Shown here: one piece after another, positions 6,916 to 7,954 of the stretch | Numbering within the stretch: the first letter of the stretch is position 1 | How the letters are laid out: each line of letters begins with the position of its first letter | Assembly: GCA_025351985.1 (NCBI GenBank) | Contig: JANXUW010000651.1 | Coordinates: 1-7,954, forward strand | Direction of reading: 5' to 3' | Length of the DNA stretch: 7,954 nt | DNA from: Pseudolysobacter sp. | Lineage (GTDB): Bacteria > Pseudomonadota > Gammaproteobacteria > Xanthomonadales > Rhodanobacteraceae | Notes under the pieces: model-generated | The model's input: the letters and a program-made list of their open reading frames with translations, nothing else | Database searches by the model: none | What the model was told of the DNA's origin: nothing | Made by a program: the position numbers and the translations under genes

Positions 6916-7646
6916 GCGTGCAGACCTTCTTCCGAGCCGATGATCTTGACGAACGCATCTTCCAGATTCGCCTCGCCAGTGTTCGTGCGCAACTCGTCGG
7001 GCGTGCCCTCGGCGACCACACGACCGTGCGCAATCACGACGATGCGATCACATAGCGCGGCCACCTCCTGCATGATGTGACTCGAAAACAAAACGCAGCG
7101 CCCTTCGTTGCGCAGCTGCTTGAGAAAACCGCGCATCGTGCGCGTCGCCATCACGTCGAGGCCGTTGGTCGGCTCGTCCAGAATCACGTTGCGCGGATCA
7201 TGCACGAGCGCGCGCGCGATCGCGGTCTTGACGCGTTGTCCTTGCGAAAATCCTTCGGTGCGGCGCGCGGCGATATCCTGCATGTCGAGTGCGGCGATCA
7301 GCGCGTCGCAGCGTGCGTGCGTGGTGGTCGCATCGAGGCCGTGCAGGTGCGCAAAATATTCGATGTTTTCGCGAGCAGTCAGGCGCTTGTACAGGCCGCG
7401 TGCATCCGGCAGCACGCCGAGTGCGCGGCGCACCGTTTCGGCTTCGTCGGCGACGTTGCGGCCATCGATCAACACGGCGCCGCGATCCGGCCGCATCAAG
7501 GTGTAGAGCATGCGCAACGTGGTGGTCTTGCCGGCGCCGTTCGGGCCGAGCAGGCCAGTAATTTCGCCGTCGCGCGCGATGAAAGAAACGCCTTCGGCGG
7601 CTTTCACCGCACCGAACGCCTTGTGCAGGTCGCGTGCCTCGATCAT
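6912..7646 (-). CDS. natA: NatA-type ABC transporter ATP-binding protein
   Basis: 244-residue cytoplasmic ATPase that powers the permease encoded next. Motifs in order: Walker A GPNGAGKTT (34-42), a Q-loop region LGVLPDARGLYKRLT (76-90) in which the usual Gln is replaced as in NatA relatives, a signature FSQGQRVKTAIARAL (133-147) in place of LSGGQ, Walker B VILDEPTNGLD (154-164) and the H-loop SSH (188-190). The catalytic Glu158 is present, so it should hydrolyse ATP. Length agrees with NatA (about 246). The ATG at 7646-7644 was chosen because it starts the ABC fold exactly (MIEARDLHKAFGAVKA) and overlaps the stop of the upstream hydrolase by ATGA. The frame remains open upstream to 7766 but that stretch is antisense-like noise overlapping the hydrolase. 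Substrate unknown. Confidence 0.92.
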   Translation of the reverse strand: MIEARDLHKAFGAVKAAEGVSFIARDGEITGLLGPNGAGKTTTLRMLYTLMRPDRGAVLIDGRNVADEAETVRRALGVLPDARGLYKRLTARENIEYFAHLHGLDATTTHARCDALIAALDMQDIAARRTEGFSQGQRVKTAIARALVHDPRNVILDEPTNGLDVMATRTMRGFLKQLRNEGRCVLFSSHIMQEVAALCDRIVVIAHGRVVAEGTPDELRTNTGEANLEDAFVKIIGSEEGLHA

Positions 7647-7954
7647 GGCGCCGCTCCGTTGAAATCGAGAAATGCTGGCACCGGTCCGAGCGCATCGACA
7701 CATGTCGCATCGAGTTTTTTTGCATCCAGCGACTCGACGAATTTCGCGACGAGTCGCGGCAGGCAACCGCGCACGATCACGTTATGGCCCTGACCTTTGG
7801 CGATGAGATGGCGCCCGTTCGGCAGATTTTTCAGTACCAGCTCGGCGTTCGCCGGCGGCGTGACCGGATCGTTTTCGCCGGATAACAACAGCACCGGTTT
7901 GTCGGATTTGAGCGGCGCATGAAAATCCGCCGGGCGTGCGCCGTGTGGCCAGAT
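7643..7954 (-). CDS. Alpha/beta hydrolase, C-terminal part (start outside window)
   Basis: The last 103 residues of an alpha/beta-fold hydrolase; the N-terminus and nucleophile elbow lie beyond the right edge. Visible: a leading WP, the strand PVLLLSGENDPVTPP with the acid-residue Asp of the triad, and LIAKGQGHNVIVRGCLPRL with the catalytic His, followed by a C-terminal helix. This pattern resembles the TAP-like C-terminal domain of peptidase family S33 (prolyl aminopeptidase-like hydrolases), but other hydrolase families share it. A signal peptide cannot be assessed. It is the first visible gene of an operon with the NatA and NatB genes (4-nt overlaps). Whether it cooperates with the transporter, for example by processing an exported compound, is open. 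Confidence 0.85.
   Translation of the reverse strand: MWPHGARPADFHAPLKSDKPVLLLSGENDPVTPPANAELVLKNLPNGRHLIAKGQGHNVIVRGCLPRLVAKFVESLDAKKLDATCVDALGPVPAFLDFNGAAP

Overview
The window is a GC-rich chromosomal stretch of a Gram-negative proteobacterium. An O2-dependent HemF resembling the E. coli enzyme, a DUF218/YdcF envelope protein and a ketosynthase/chain-length-factor pair of the aryl-polyene or xanthomonadin type suggest a gammaproteobacterium, most likely of the Xanthomonadales (Xanthomonadaceae/Rhodanobacteraceae). This placement rests on protein resemblance alone.

Layout. (1) Positions 1-2685, minus strand: a tightly coupled operon of a FabF-like beta-ketoacyl synthase, a truncated ketosynthase-like chain length factor and a family 2 glycosyltransferase that runs off the left edge. 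ORFs overlap by 4 and 13 nt. It looks like one end of an aryl-polyene/xanthomonadin-type biosynthetic cluster. (2) Positions 2686-2748: a short divergent promoter region. (3) Positions 2749-4903, plus strand: a membrane-anchored DUF218 (YdcF/SanA/ElyC-like) protein, a small exported hypothetical protein, and hemF. The hemF reading frame is broken near its 5' end by what looks like a deletion of about 25 nt. A GTG preceded by a good ribosome binding site lies just before the break, in the frame of the intact 3' part. (4) Positions 4914-4956: a hairpin with T-runs on both strands, placed between convergent genes. (5) Positions 5019-5721, minus strand: an orphan secreted protein with less GC-rich sequence. 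Its upstream region contains a run of ten G (minus strand) that forms most of the 17-nt spacer between a plausible -35 and -10 element. This is the architecture of a slipped-strand, phase-variable promoter. (6) Positions 5722-7954, minus strand: an operon with 4-nt overlaps encoding an alpha/beta hydrolase (cut by the right edge), a NatA-type ABC ATPase and a NatB-type permease.

How they work together. The ketosynthase and chain length factor probably form a heterodimer that extends an ACP-bound polyene chain, and the glycosyltransferase may modify or transfer the product. NatA and NatB form one ABC exporter. The most notable points are the homopolymer promoter in front of the secreted orphan and the damaged hemF.
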